Of a stretch of 64,000 nt of DNA, positions 34,937-42,553 are shown piece after piece. The stretch lies in assembly GCF_000331575.1 (NCBI RefSeq), contig NZ_ANOK01000005.1, forward strand, positions 124,001 through 188,000, in the 5' to 3' direction. Source of the stretch: Calidifontibacillus oryziterrae. GTDB taxonomy: Bacteria; Bacillota; Bacilli; Bacillales; Bacillaceae_J. The translations under genes were made by a program, and so were the position numbers. Below the pieces are notes generated by a model. The model saw nothing but the letters and a program-made list of their open reading frames with translations. It searched no databases and was not told the origin of the DNA. Numbering within the stretch: position 1 is the stretch's first letter; each line of letters starts with the position of its first letter.

Positions 34937-35342
34937 ATCCCCATTACCCCTTATAAATGATAGTAAATTAAATTATTTTTTATATTAAATTTATAACGAA
35001 AATTCTCATAAATTATTTTTTTGGTATAAAACAGTTAATTTTCCGACGAACTAGCATATCTACATACTGAAGCATAGAATTTTTGCAATAACAAAAATAC
35101 CAAAGAAGATAATTCGACGACGAAATAGCTAATTTCTGTACTAAAACAGAGGTTTTTATAACGATCAACTGTATGAATCTGTTATAGTATTTCAAATTTT
35201 ATATAAATTATGGTTTTTTGTGCCCTCTCATAAATAACAAATGAAAATTCACTATTTACTAACCCAAACAAAACAGAGGCTGCCCCCTACGGACAGCCCA
35301 TGATTTTTGCTAGGTAATTATTACCTTTTATATTTTATTTAC
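34937..35342. other. gap between the two paralogous CoA-transferase genes
   Basis: About 400 bp of AT-rich sequence. It holds the terminator of the upstream paralogue at 35268-35300 (GGCTGTCC / GGGGCAGCC, then TCTGTTTTGTTT on the minus strand) and presumably the promoter of the downstream gene. A short minus-strand frame at 35013-35195 has unnatural composition and no binding site. No repeat or RNA motif was recognised. Confidence 0.5.
35268..35300 (-). terminator. terminator of the second acetyl-CoA hydrolase/transferase gene
   Basis: GGGCTGTCC / GGGGGCAGCC stem followed on the minus strand by TCTGTTTTGTTT, about 45 bp past the stop codon. Confidence 0.75.
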
Positions 35343-36857
35343 TTACACTAATTCTTCCACTTTTTCTAGCATTGTGCCTTTAGTAGCTAAATTAATGTGC
35401 CAAGAAAGTGCTTTTTCCAATACATGAGGAGTATGACCGCCCCTAGTGAGCGCTTCGTTATAATATTCGAGAAGCTGCTCACGATACATCGGATGTGCGC
35501 AATTATTAATAATTAATTCTACACGTTGTCTTGGAGCTAATCCACGTAAGTCAGCTATACCTTGTTCTGTTACAACGACATCGACATCATGTTCAGTATG
35601 GTCAACGTGTGAGACAAATGGGACAACACTCGAGATTTTGCCACCTTTGGCAATTGATTTTGTTACGAATATTGCTAAACGGGCATTACGTGCAAAATCA
35701 CCAGAACCACCGATTCCATTCATCATTTTGGTCCCCATTACATGTGTAGAATTGACATTCCCATAAATATCAAATTCTAGCGCTGTATTAATTGAAATTA
35801 AGCCAAGACGGCGAATGATTTCTGGATTATTAGAAAGTTCCTGTGGTCGCAAAACAATCCTGTCTCGATACTTATCAAAATTCGAATAAACGTCATCCAT
35901 TTTTTCCTCTGAAAGACCTAAAGAGCAGCTAGAAGCAAATTTGACTTTTCCAGCATCCATTAAATCAAACACTGCGTCTTGTAAAACTTCAGAATATAGC
36001 TCTAAATCCTCAAATTCTGATTCAAGCATTCCGTGTAGAACAGCATTTGCGACTGACCCGACTCCTGATTGCAATGGAGCAAGATGTTCTGTTAATCTAC
36101 CTTCAGCTATTTCATTTCGTAAAAAATCAAGCAAATGCTTTGCCATAATAAGTGTTTCTTCATCTGGCGGTACAATAGCAGATGGTGTATCTGGCAAATT
36201 AGTAAAAACAATTCCTTTAACTTTATCAGCATCATATGGAATACCGATTGTCCCAATTCGATCAGACGGTTTTGTCAAAGGGATAGGTTGACGTTCTCCT
36301 TGTTTTCCGGGATCGTAAAAATCATGCAAGCCTTCTATATTTGTTTTGTGTGCCATGTTAATTTCGATAACAATTGATTTTGCATGCTTTGCATAAGTTA
36401 ATGAGTTCCCACATGAAGTTGTTGGTATGATCATTCCATCCTTCGTGATTGAAACCGCTTCCAAAATAGCGACGTCAACCTGCTCAAGAACATTATTACG
36501 TATTAAATCAGAACAATGCGACAGGTGGGCATCAACAAATAAAATTTCACCTTCATTAATCGCACTTCTCATCGTCTTATCGGCTTGATATGGCAACCTT
36601 TTCCCAACAATACCTGCTTCTGTAAACATTTTATCTATGTCTGAGCCAATTGAAGCACCCGTAAATAAATTTACTTTAAATTTCTCTTTTTCAGATCGCT
36701 TAACTAACGCAAATGGAACTGCTTTTGCATCACCAGCCCTAGTAAATCCGCTTATCCCAAGAGTCATTCCGTCTTGAATCCATGAAGCTGCCTCCTCTGC
36801 TGTGACGACGCGATCCCGCAAACGCACATCCCTTATACGCTGTAGCTTCTCTTCCAT
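35343..36857 (-). CDS. acetyl-CoA hydrolase/transferase family protein (paralogue 2)
   Basis: A 504-residue protein collinear without gaps with the one at 33422-34936, sharing long identical blocks such as GTKMMNGIGGSGDFARNARL and the catalytic LYSEVLQDAVFDLMDAGKV. Differences are concentrated in the middle, for example around residue 170 (AHKTNIEGLHDFYDPG against AQPTELEGIHDLYEPG), which may reflect different acyl-CoA preference. A LytTR-type regulator gene lies 165 bp upstream on the same strand. Confidence 0.92.
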   Translation of the reverse strand: MEEKLQRIRDVRLRDRVVTAEEAASWIQDGMTLGISGFTRAGDAKAVPFALVKRSEKEKFKVNLFTGASIGSDIDKMFTEAGIVGKRLPYQADKTMRSAINEGEILFVDAHLSHCSDLIRNNVLEQVDVAILEAVSITKDGMIIPTTSCGNSLTYAKHAKSIVIEINMAHKTNIEGLHDFYDPGKQGERQPIPLTKPSDRIGTIGIPYDADKVKGIVFTNLPDTPSAIVPPDEETLIMAKHLLDFLRNEIAEGRLTEHLAPLQSGVGSVANAVLHGMLESEFEDLELYSEVLQDAVFDLMDAGKVKFASSCSLGLSEEKMDDVYSNFDKYRDRIVLRPQELSNNPEIIRRLGLISINTALEFDIYGNVNSTHVMGTKMMNGIGGSGDFARNARLAIFVTKSIAKGGKISSVVPFVSHVDHTEHDVDVVVTEQGIADLRGLAPRQRVELIINNCAHPMYREQLLEYYNEALTRGGHTPHVLEKALSWHINLATKGTMLEKVEELV

Positions 36858-37021
36858 ACCCCATACCCCACTTTAAGTTTTTTAAAAATATTTTATCTTC
36901 AAAATTAAGCAAAAAGTGAGTATACGGATAAATCACCTAAAAATTTTTATAAGCTAGCAAAATCCTATACTAAAACAGAGTTATTTTCTCCCCTTAATGT
37001 ATAACAGATTAACCTTTAACC

Positions 37022-37669
37022 TTAAAAACCTAGAAGCTTCCGAAAATAGCTGGAATACAATTGGCTAACCGGAACTCGGTCTCCGTTATCCATTAACAAT
37101 AAAAATTTCGAATGAGTATCAGGGAATATCTCTTTAATATGATTGACATTCACGATAAACGAGCGATGACAGCGGATAAAATAATCCATCGGTAGAAAGT
37201 ATTCAAACTCTTGGAGAGAATACTTATGTGTGCCTGATAATCCATCTGCATACACGAAGGATTTCTTTTCCTTTGCTTCCACGTAGACAACCTGTTCAAA
37301 CGGAATCGGAATCCAACCATCATCTGTTTTGACTGTTACAACAGATTTTCCATCTGTTAAAGCTGGATAAACAGCTGTCACACACCCTTCTATATCGCCG
37401 TCTTGGCTAAAAAAAGGTACAGCCATACCATGATATGGAACTCCATAAATTTCACGGTTTATAAATTCTGATACTTTTTGTTTTGATGTTAACGCTTTGT
37501 ATGTAATGGTCCCTCGTTTGATACTATCCCCTGGTTTAATTTTCAAATCAATCCGTTTGCTCTGGCGATAATAAATGTATTCTTTTGTATTTGAAACTGC
37601 TATTGATATTTCATCAGAAAACAATTCGCTAATCACTTCTAAAACGGATACCAAATTTGTACTCTCCAT
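37022..37669 (-). CDS. LytTR-family DNA-binding regulator with a PAS-like sensor part
   Basis: A protein of about 215 residues. The N-terminal half (VISELFSDEISIAVSNTKEYIYYRQ, then GVPYHGMAVPFFSQDGDIEGCVTAVYP) looks like a small-molecule-sensing PAS-type domain. The C-terminal half is a LytTR DNA-binding domain: VVYVEAKEKKSFVYADG, DYFIRCHRSFIVNVNHIKEI and VPVSQLYSSYFRK. The ATG at 37669 is preferred over a TTG abutting GGAGG. It is located ahead of the two CoA-transferase genes on the same strand and may control them. It lacks a receiver domain, so it is not a classical two-component regulator. Confidence 0.83.
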   Translation of the reverse strand: MESTNLVSVLEVISELFSDEISIAVSNTKEYIYYRQSKRIDLKIKPGDSIKRGTITYKALTSKQKVSEFINREIYGVPYHGMAVPFFSQDGDIEGCVTAVYPALTDGKSVVTVKTDDGWIPIPFEQVVYVEAKEKKSFVYADGLSGTHKYSLQEFEYFLPMDYFIRCHRSFIVNVNHIKEIFPDTHSKFLLLMDNGDRVPVSQLYSSYFRKLLGF

Positions 37670-37968
37670 TGTCCCTACCAACCTCCACTAAGGAATTGCC
37701 GCTAAAACTAGTTTTAGTTTATCATTCTATTGTTTGTTAATTCTATAAATCGTACAGAAATTGTCGTTACGAGCTCTGCTGTTGCATGAGTAGATGTTCC
37801 ATGAAAAATGCAAAACCCTTATGAAATATATTACTATAGCAATTGATTTTTAAATAATCATACTTTTTTAACAATTTTGTGAACGCAGGTGGAATTATTT
37901 CTAAGTTGACTATAATCTTGATAAAATATAGATGTAGGTATTAAATATTAAATTGGAGGGTGATTCAT

Positions 37969-38385
37969 ATGCCGGCTCTTCATGATTTACTACCTAAGAT
38001 TTGGAACAAAAGGTCGCAGGAGTTAGAGGATTTTTTTGCAAACCCTTGGCCATTCAGCAAGATTTTTGATGTTGACGTTAAGGAGTTGGAAAAGTCCATC
38101 TCTATCCAGGCAGATTTACCAGGTTTCAAAAAAGAAGACATTGAACTTGAGCTTGACGATTACTCCTTAACAATTAAAGCTTCAAGATCCTCTGAAAGAG
38201 AGGAAAAAGGCGAGAAATACTATAAACAGGAGCGCCAGTACGGTAAAGTTGAACGAACGATCCCGCTACCAGCAGAAGTAATAAGTGACTCTTCAAAAGC
38301 AAAATACAAAGATGGTGTTTTAACTGTAACATTGGAAAAAAGAAATCCATCATTACCAAGTCGACAAAGAATTTCTATTGATTAA
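37969..38385 (+). CDS. Hsp20/alpha-crystallin small heat-shock protein
   Basis: A 138-residue ATP-independent chaperone. The alpha-crystallin domain spans about residues 38-130 (ISIQADLPGFKKEDIELEL, then KVERTIPLPAEV) with the conserved AKYKDGVLTVTLEK strand. The ATG is 9 bp after GGAGG; a GTG three codons upstream is adjacent to the site. It stands alone, with a terminator shortly after. The 300-bp upstream gap shows no CIRCE-type inverted repeat. Confidence 0.92.
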   Translation: MPALHDLLPKIWNKRSQELEDFFANPWPFSKIFDVDVKELEKSISIQADLPGFKKEDIELELDDYSLTIKASRSSEREEKGEKYYKQERQYGKVERTIPLPAEVISDSSKAKYKDGVLTVTLEKRNPSLPSRQRISID

Positions 38386-38402
38386 CTTTAGTCCATAATT
38401 AA

Positions 38403-38447
38403 GAAGCTGTGTCTCCCTTATAAATTAGGGAAATACAGCTTTATTTT
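38403..38447 (+). terminator. terminator of the small heat-shock gene
   Basis: GAAGCTGTGTCTCCC pairs imperfectly with GGGAAATACAGCTT, followed by TATTTT. Confidence 0.75.
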
Positions 38448-38536
38448 CATGGTTAAGCTTGATCAAAACTGTTCACTTAAAATCATTTTAAGTTTTCCGC
38501 TCACTATTTTCCCACCTATCAAACTATATACTTACA

Positions 38537-38580
38537 GAAAAAGCATCCACACTTATCATGTGTAGATGCCTTTTTATTTT
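38537..38580. terminator. bidirectional terminator between hsp20 and purC
   Basis: GCATCCACAC / GTGTAGATGC stem with A- and T-tracts on both sides. It can end purC transcripts on the minus strand and read-through from hsp20 on the plus strand. Confidence 0.8.
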
Positions 38581-38620
38581 GAAATTTAATCTGTCGTCGC
38601 TCACTAACAATCGTTTCTTA

Positions 38621-38674
38621 ATTACTAGTTTAATCATCATTACTAGTTTAATCATCATTACTAGTTTAATCATC
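38621..38674. repeat. 18-bp tandem repeat, three copies
   Basis: Three consecutive copies of ATTACTAGTTTAATCATC just past the purC stop codon, between purC and its terminator. Confidence 0.9.
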
Positions 38675-38699
38675 CATTTTCATGCTATCACTTTTTGAT

Positions 38700-39383
38700 T
38701 TAATCTTCTAACATTAGTCTTTCCAGTTGTAATGGCTCAATATACTCACCATTTTTGTACGCCCTCATATTTCCCCCAGAGATTTCATCAATTAATACGA
38801 TTTGTTTATCTACTAATCTACCAAATTCAAATTTAATATCATATAACTCAATATCCTTCTTTGTTAATTCATCCTTTACAACACTACCAATTTTTCTAGT
38901 TAGCTCTTTTAATTCTTTGTATTCATTCTTTGATAAAATTCCAAGCATATCAAGAGCATCCTCACTTATAGGTGGATCTTGGCGCTCATCGTCTTTAATT
39001 GTAACTTCTACAAATGCATCTAATGGCTGACCTTCTTCAGCATACGCTCCATACCGACGCAAAAAACTACCAACCGCACGATAACGGCAAATGACTTCAA
39101 GACCCTTGCCAAATACTGTAGCTGGCTTCACAGTCATAGTGGCTTCTTCAATATTAGCATCTACGTAATGAGTAGGAATCCCTTGCTCTTGTAGCTTCTC
39201 AAAAAAGAATTTTGTTAATTTAAGTCCAGCCTGCCCTGCACCCTCCATTGTTAAACCAACCGTGTTGGCGCCCGGATCAAAAACACCATTTTCCCCAGTC
39301 ACATCATCTTTAAATTTGAGTAAATAATTTCCGTCCTCTAATGCATAAACGTTTTTCGTTTTCCCAGTATAAATAAGTTTCAT
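38700..39383 (-). CDS. purC: SAICAR synthase
   Basis: A 227-residue enzyme joining CAIR and aspartate in purine synthesis. It begins with MKLIYTGKTKNVYALED and has VICRYRAVGSFLRRYG, YDIKFEFGRLVDKQIVLIDEISGGNMR, the family's substrate and metal sites. It is transcribed alone and not next to other pur genes. Its sequence differs clearly from the usual Bacillus form (which starts LLYEGKAKKIYKT), so it may be a second, clostridial-type PurC or a xenologous replacement. Confidence 0.88.
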   Translation of the reverse strand: MKLIYTGKTKNVYALEDGNYLLKFKDDVTGENGVFDPGANTVGLTMEGAGQAGLKLTKFFFEKLQEQGIPTHYVDANIEEATMTVKPATVFGKGLEVICRYRAVGSFLRRYGAYAEEGQPLDAFVEVTIKDDERQDPPISEDALDMLGILSKNEYKELKELTRKIGSVVKDELTKKDIELYDIKFEFGRLVDKQIVLIDEISGGNMRAYKNGEYIEPLQLERLMLED

Positions 39384-39667
39384 TTTTTTAATCCCTTCTC
39401 TATTAAAGTTTTTCTATTTTTATTATGCATGAAATTTTCTGAATAAATCAACTACTGATTTTGCATAATAGCAAATAACTATAAAATTATTGTAATATTA
39501 TATTCCTTTTGACACTTTAGTTAAGTTGATAATAATGATATGATATAAAATTTTCGAAATAATCGATTTTATCATTGACAGTGATGGAATTTTATATTTA
39601 CTATTGTTATAGAACAATAGTTTTGTGGATTTCGATATATTATATCAGCATAGTCAGGAGGAAAGTG

Positions 39668-41194
39668 ATGGATAGCTTAGCACATTACCAGCACGCAAAT
39701 AAAAAAGCAGAGACACCACCTAAAAAAAATATTGGCCAATTGTTCGGCTTAGGACTCGGTCCTATTTTATTTTTACTCACATTATTATTCGTATCACCTG
39801 AGGGAATGTCAAAAGAAGCAACAGCAGTTTTAGCTAGTACGCTTTGGATCGCTACCTGGTGGATCACAGAGGCAGTTCCAATTCCTATAACAGCATTATT
39901 ACCAGTTATATTGTTTCCGCTTACAAAAGCTGTAGATGGCGGAATTACTAATCAATATGGTGATAGTACGATATTCCTTTTTCTTGGTGGATTTGTATTA
40001 GCGATTGCACTAGAAAAATGGAATTTACATCGTCGTATCGCATTGAATATTATCTTACTCGTTGGCACAAGCACTCAACGTCTCGTATTAGGCTTTATGG
40101 TAGCAACTGGATTTTTGTCAATGTGGATATCTAACACAGCGACTGCAATGATGATGATGCCTATTGCACTATCTGTTCTAACACATGTAAAGGACTCATT
40201 GAAGGGAGAAAACGAACAAGCTACAACAAACTTTGGCAAAGTACTTTTGCTAGGTGTGGCATATTCGGCCTCAATAGGCGGTCTTGGTACATTAATTGGA
40301 ACGCCGCCAAATACAATATTTGCGGGTGTCGTTCGCGAACTGTATGGAATTGATATTTCATTTGCAAAATGGATGCTCTTCGGCGTTCCAATCTCAGCAT
40401 TTTTACTACTAGTCGCATGGATTTACTTAACAAAAGTTGCTTTCCCATTGAAAATTAAAGAATTGCCTGGTGGAAAGGCAATTATCCATGAACAAAAAAT
40501 CAGCCTTGGAAATATGAGCTATGAAGAAAAAGCAGTGGCAGTTGTATTTGTTGCAACAGCATTGGCATGGATTACACGTACATTCGTTTTAGAAAGGTTT
40601 GTTTCGGGGATTAATGATACAGTTATAGCAATTATGGCAGCTGTTGTTCTTTTCCTTATTCCTTCTAAAAAAGGCGAAGACGGCATGCTTTTGACATGGG
40701 ATGATGCTAAAAAGCTACCATGGGATATATTATTACTTTTCGGCGGTGGCCTCGCCATTGCAAAAGGCTTTAAGGATTCTGGTTTAGCACTATGGATTGG
40801 TGAACAGTTAACTATTTTACAAGGAATTCACTTTATCTTAATTATTGCAGCTGTCGCAACACTTGTATTATTCTTAACAGAAATTACTTCAAATACCGCA
40901 ACAGCAACTATGATGTTCCCGATTATGGCATCGCTTGCATTGGCTATTGGTGTGCATCCATATGGGTTAATGATCGCTGCTGGCTTAGCCGCCTCCTGTG
41001 CATTTATGTTACCTGTAGCAACACCACCAAATGCTGTCGTCTTTGGTTCAGGTCTATTAAAAATTAAAGATATGGCAAAAGCTGGATTTTGGTTAAATAT
41101 TTTCTGCATTTTTATTATTACTTTATTTATCTTTTTCTTCCTTCCGACTGTGTGGGGGATTGACCTATCCATCTTCCCAGAGAGTATGAAATAG
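39668..41194 (+). CDS. DASS-family sodium:di-/tricarboxylate or sulfate transporter
   Basis: A transporter of about 508 residues of the SLC13/SdcS type. It has WWITEAVPIPITALLP, the first re-entrant SNT motif in MWISNTATAMMMMPIA, the second in LTEITSNTATATMMFPI and the late LPVATPPNAVVFGSG. AGGAGG lies 6 bp before the chosen ATG, which gives a typical short N-terminus; the frame is open about 31 codons further upstream without a site. Likely substrates are succinate, malate and fumarate. Confidence 0.9.
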   Translation: MDSLAHYQHANKKAETPPKKNIGQLFGLGLGPILFLLTLLFVSPEGMSKEATAVLASTLWIATWWITEAVPIPITALLPVILFPLTKAVDGGITNQYGDSTIFLFLGGFVLAIALEKWNLHRRIALNIILLVGTSTQRLVLGFMVATGFLSMWISNTATAMMMMPIALSVLTHVKDSLKGENEQATTNFGKVLLLGVAYSASIGGLGTLIGTPPNTIFAGVVRELYGIDISFAKWMLFGVPISAFLLLVAWIYLTKVAFPLKIKELPGGKAIIHEQKISLGNMSYEEKAVAVVFVATALAWITRTFVLERFVSGINDTVIAIMAAVVLFLIPSKKGEDGMLLTWDDAKKLPWDILLLFGGGLAIAKGFKDSGLALWIGEQLTILQGIHFILIIAAVATLVLFLTEITSNTATATMMFPIMASLALAIGVHPYGLMIAAGLAASCAFMLPVATPPNAVVFGSGLLKIKDMAKAGFWLNIFCIFIITLFIFFFLPTVWGIDLSIFPESMK

Positions 41195-41220
41195 CAATTT
41201 AGCAACATAATGATAGCAAG

Positions 41221-41487
41221 AACAAAAGCTATAGGCGCCCTGATTAGCGACGTATAAACTAAGAGCGCATCGACTGGGATAAACAAAACACGTCGAGGGA
41301 CGAGTCGATGTTGACTTATCGCAAAAGAAATTTTCGGGGATCGCCTTATTCCAATCAGGACGAGTCGATGTTGACTTATCGCAAAAGAGATGAGCGAAGT
41401 TTACTAGTCGCTGGGCGCTGGAACTGGACGACTACTCTCTGTGCTTTAGTATTTATCCACAGGATCAAATTTTATAATTTCCTAAAC
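41221..41487 (+). repeat. dispersed structured repeat, copy 1 (with a 60-bp internal duplication)
   Basis: About 207 bp of this stretch is nearly identical to 58960-59168. The arms GGCGCCC...AGCGAC (41234-41251) and GTCGCTGGGCGC (41407-41418) pair, enclosing smaller stems such as CATCGACT / AGTCGATG. Copy 1 has an extra exactly 60-bp tandem duplication (CGAGTCGATG at 41301 and 41361). Differences between copies do not preserve the short open frame they share, so it is not read as a gene. It lies in the 560-bp gap after the DASS transporter gene. Confidence 0.85.
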
Positions 41488-41493
41488 AATTAT

Positions 41494-41524
41494 AAAAAGT
41501 GCCCGGTTGCGGCACTTTTTTGTA
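41494..41524 (+). terminator. terminator after the dispersed repeat
   Basis: AAAAGTGCC / GGCACTTTTTT with a 7-nt loop. Confidence 0.85.
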
Positions 41525-41568
41525 CTTTAAGAAAGTTTAACTTTGTTAAAGGATTAAAGTATAAGAAA

Positions 41569-41612
41569 GGACATCGGCTTCCGCCATTGTGGGCGGAAAG
41601 CCGTGTCTTTCT
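41569..41612 (+). terminator. strong hairpin, probable second terminator
   Basis: GACATCGGCTTCCGCC pairs with GGCGGAAAGCCGTGTC with one bulge, followed by TTTCT. It is 140 bp upstream of the next gene. Confidence 0.65.
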
Positions 41613-41753
41613 AACATTATCATTAAAACAATGAAACTTATTTTGCATTCCTTCGTAAATAATTTAAAATAGTTTGAAGGGTGGATGAAAGTAAAGGATT
41701 ACAACCCGCATTTTTTACATTAAAAATCATGAACAAACATGGAGGGAAAAGTA

Positions 41754-42218
41754 TTGAAAAAAATTATGACATTAATCCTGACTGCAGCGCTTATTTTTTC
41801 GCCTGTAGGTAGTAATGTTTTTCAGGATCATTCAACAACTGTGGAAGCAAAATCTTATAAATCTGGTAAAAGAAGCTTTAACTTCAATAATAACAATAAT
41901 ACAAATAACAACTCGCTATTTCAAAACAAAAAGGCCGATACTAATACAAACTCTAATGCTACTACTAATAAGTCTACAACCACAACAAATCCTAAAGGTG
42001 GATTTAATTCTGGCGGGTTAATGAAGGGTCTTATGCTCGGCGGACTAGCAGGCTTGCTATTCGGTAGTTTATTTGCAAACATGGGAATTCTCGGCTCTAT
42101 TCTCGGTTTAATGATAAACATACTTGCGATTATGATTTTAATAGCTATTGTTCGCAAAATATTCTTCTTAATTAAAGACAAGAAGAAAAAAGAGGATACG
42201 AATCCGTGGCAGAGTTAG
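41754..42218 (+). CDS. small secreted/membrane protein with Tim44-like N-terminal pattern
   Basis: About 154 residues, starting from a TTG seven bases after GGAGGG (an ATG five codons earlier lies inside the binding site). A signal-peptide-like helix (to about residue 30) is followed by a low-complexity Asn/Thr/Lys segment, then a glycine-rich helix pair (GGLMKGLMLGGLAGLLFGSL) and a second membrane segment, with a basic tail. This layout occurs in Bacillaceae proteins annotated as Tim44-domain-like. Function is not known. The gene overlaps the next one by 13 bp. Confidence 0.75.
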   Translation: MKKIMTLILTAALIFSPVGSNVFQDHSTTVEAKSYKSGKRSFNFNNNNNTNNNSLFQNKKADTNTNSNATTNKSTTTTNPKGGFNSGGLMKGLMLGGLAGLLFGSLFANMGILGSILGLMINILAIMILIAIVRKIFFLIKDKKKKEDTNPWQS

Positions 42219-42493
42219 TGATCCTCGAGCAGGATATAATTAACGCAGTTTGCGTTTATATATCACGCAAAAAGCATGTAAAGCCTGAGGAAGTCGAAGT
42301 AGAATTAATGTATGATGACGAATACGGCTTCTCTGCTGAATCATACGTTAATGGGTATAAGCAAATATTAATCACCGGTAACTTAATCGAGGCATTGCGG
42401 ATATGGCTTCAGGAATTTTTAAACCGAGACCCTTATGCCGGAATTGAGCTTGTTCTTGATGATAATGAAGGTATAATTGCCAAAATTAATTAG
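42206..42493 (+). CDS. DUF2653 (YxcD-like) small protein
   Basis: A 95-residue acidic, soluble protein with a GTG start overlapping the upstream gene by 13 bp, hence translational coupling. The blocks VEVELMYDDEYGFSAES and NRDPYAGIELVLDDNEGIIA match the DUF2653 family that includes B. subtilis YxcD. The pairing with a Tim44-like membrane protein suggests the two act together, but no function is established. Confidence 0.8.
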   Translation: MAELVILEQDIINAVCVYISRKKHVKPEEVEVELMYDDEYGFSAESYVNGYKQILITGNLIEALRIWLQEFLNRDPYAGIELVLDDNEGIIAKIN

Positions 42494-42504
42494 TCTTGCA
42501 GGAC

Positions 42505-42545
42505 AAAAAAAAGGCATCTGTAATTATTTGCAGATGCTCTTTTTA
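42505..42545. terminator. bidirectional terminator
   Basis: GGCATCTG / CAGATGCTC stem with flanking A- and T-tracts between the convergent DUF2653 and P-type ATPase genes. Confidence 0.85.
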
Positions 42546-42553
42546 TAGTGATA

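Noticed and set aside
35013-35195. Minus-strand 60-codon frame between the two CoA-transferase genes
   Set aside because: No ribosome binding site, unnatural composition and no resemblance to any family; it lies in promoter and terminator sequence.
36739-36936. Minus-strand frame overlapping the start of the second CoA-transferase gene
   Set aside because: It overlaps the strongly supported gene in another frame and has no independent start signal or recognisable sequence.
41308-41634. Plus-strand frame of about 108 codons in the dispersed repeat, and its counterpart at 59047-59229
   Set aside because: The two copies share a peptide of about 40 residues, but most base differences change amino acids and the frames diverge outside the repeat. 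The conservation is at DNA/RNA level.
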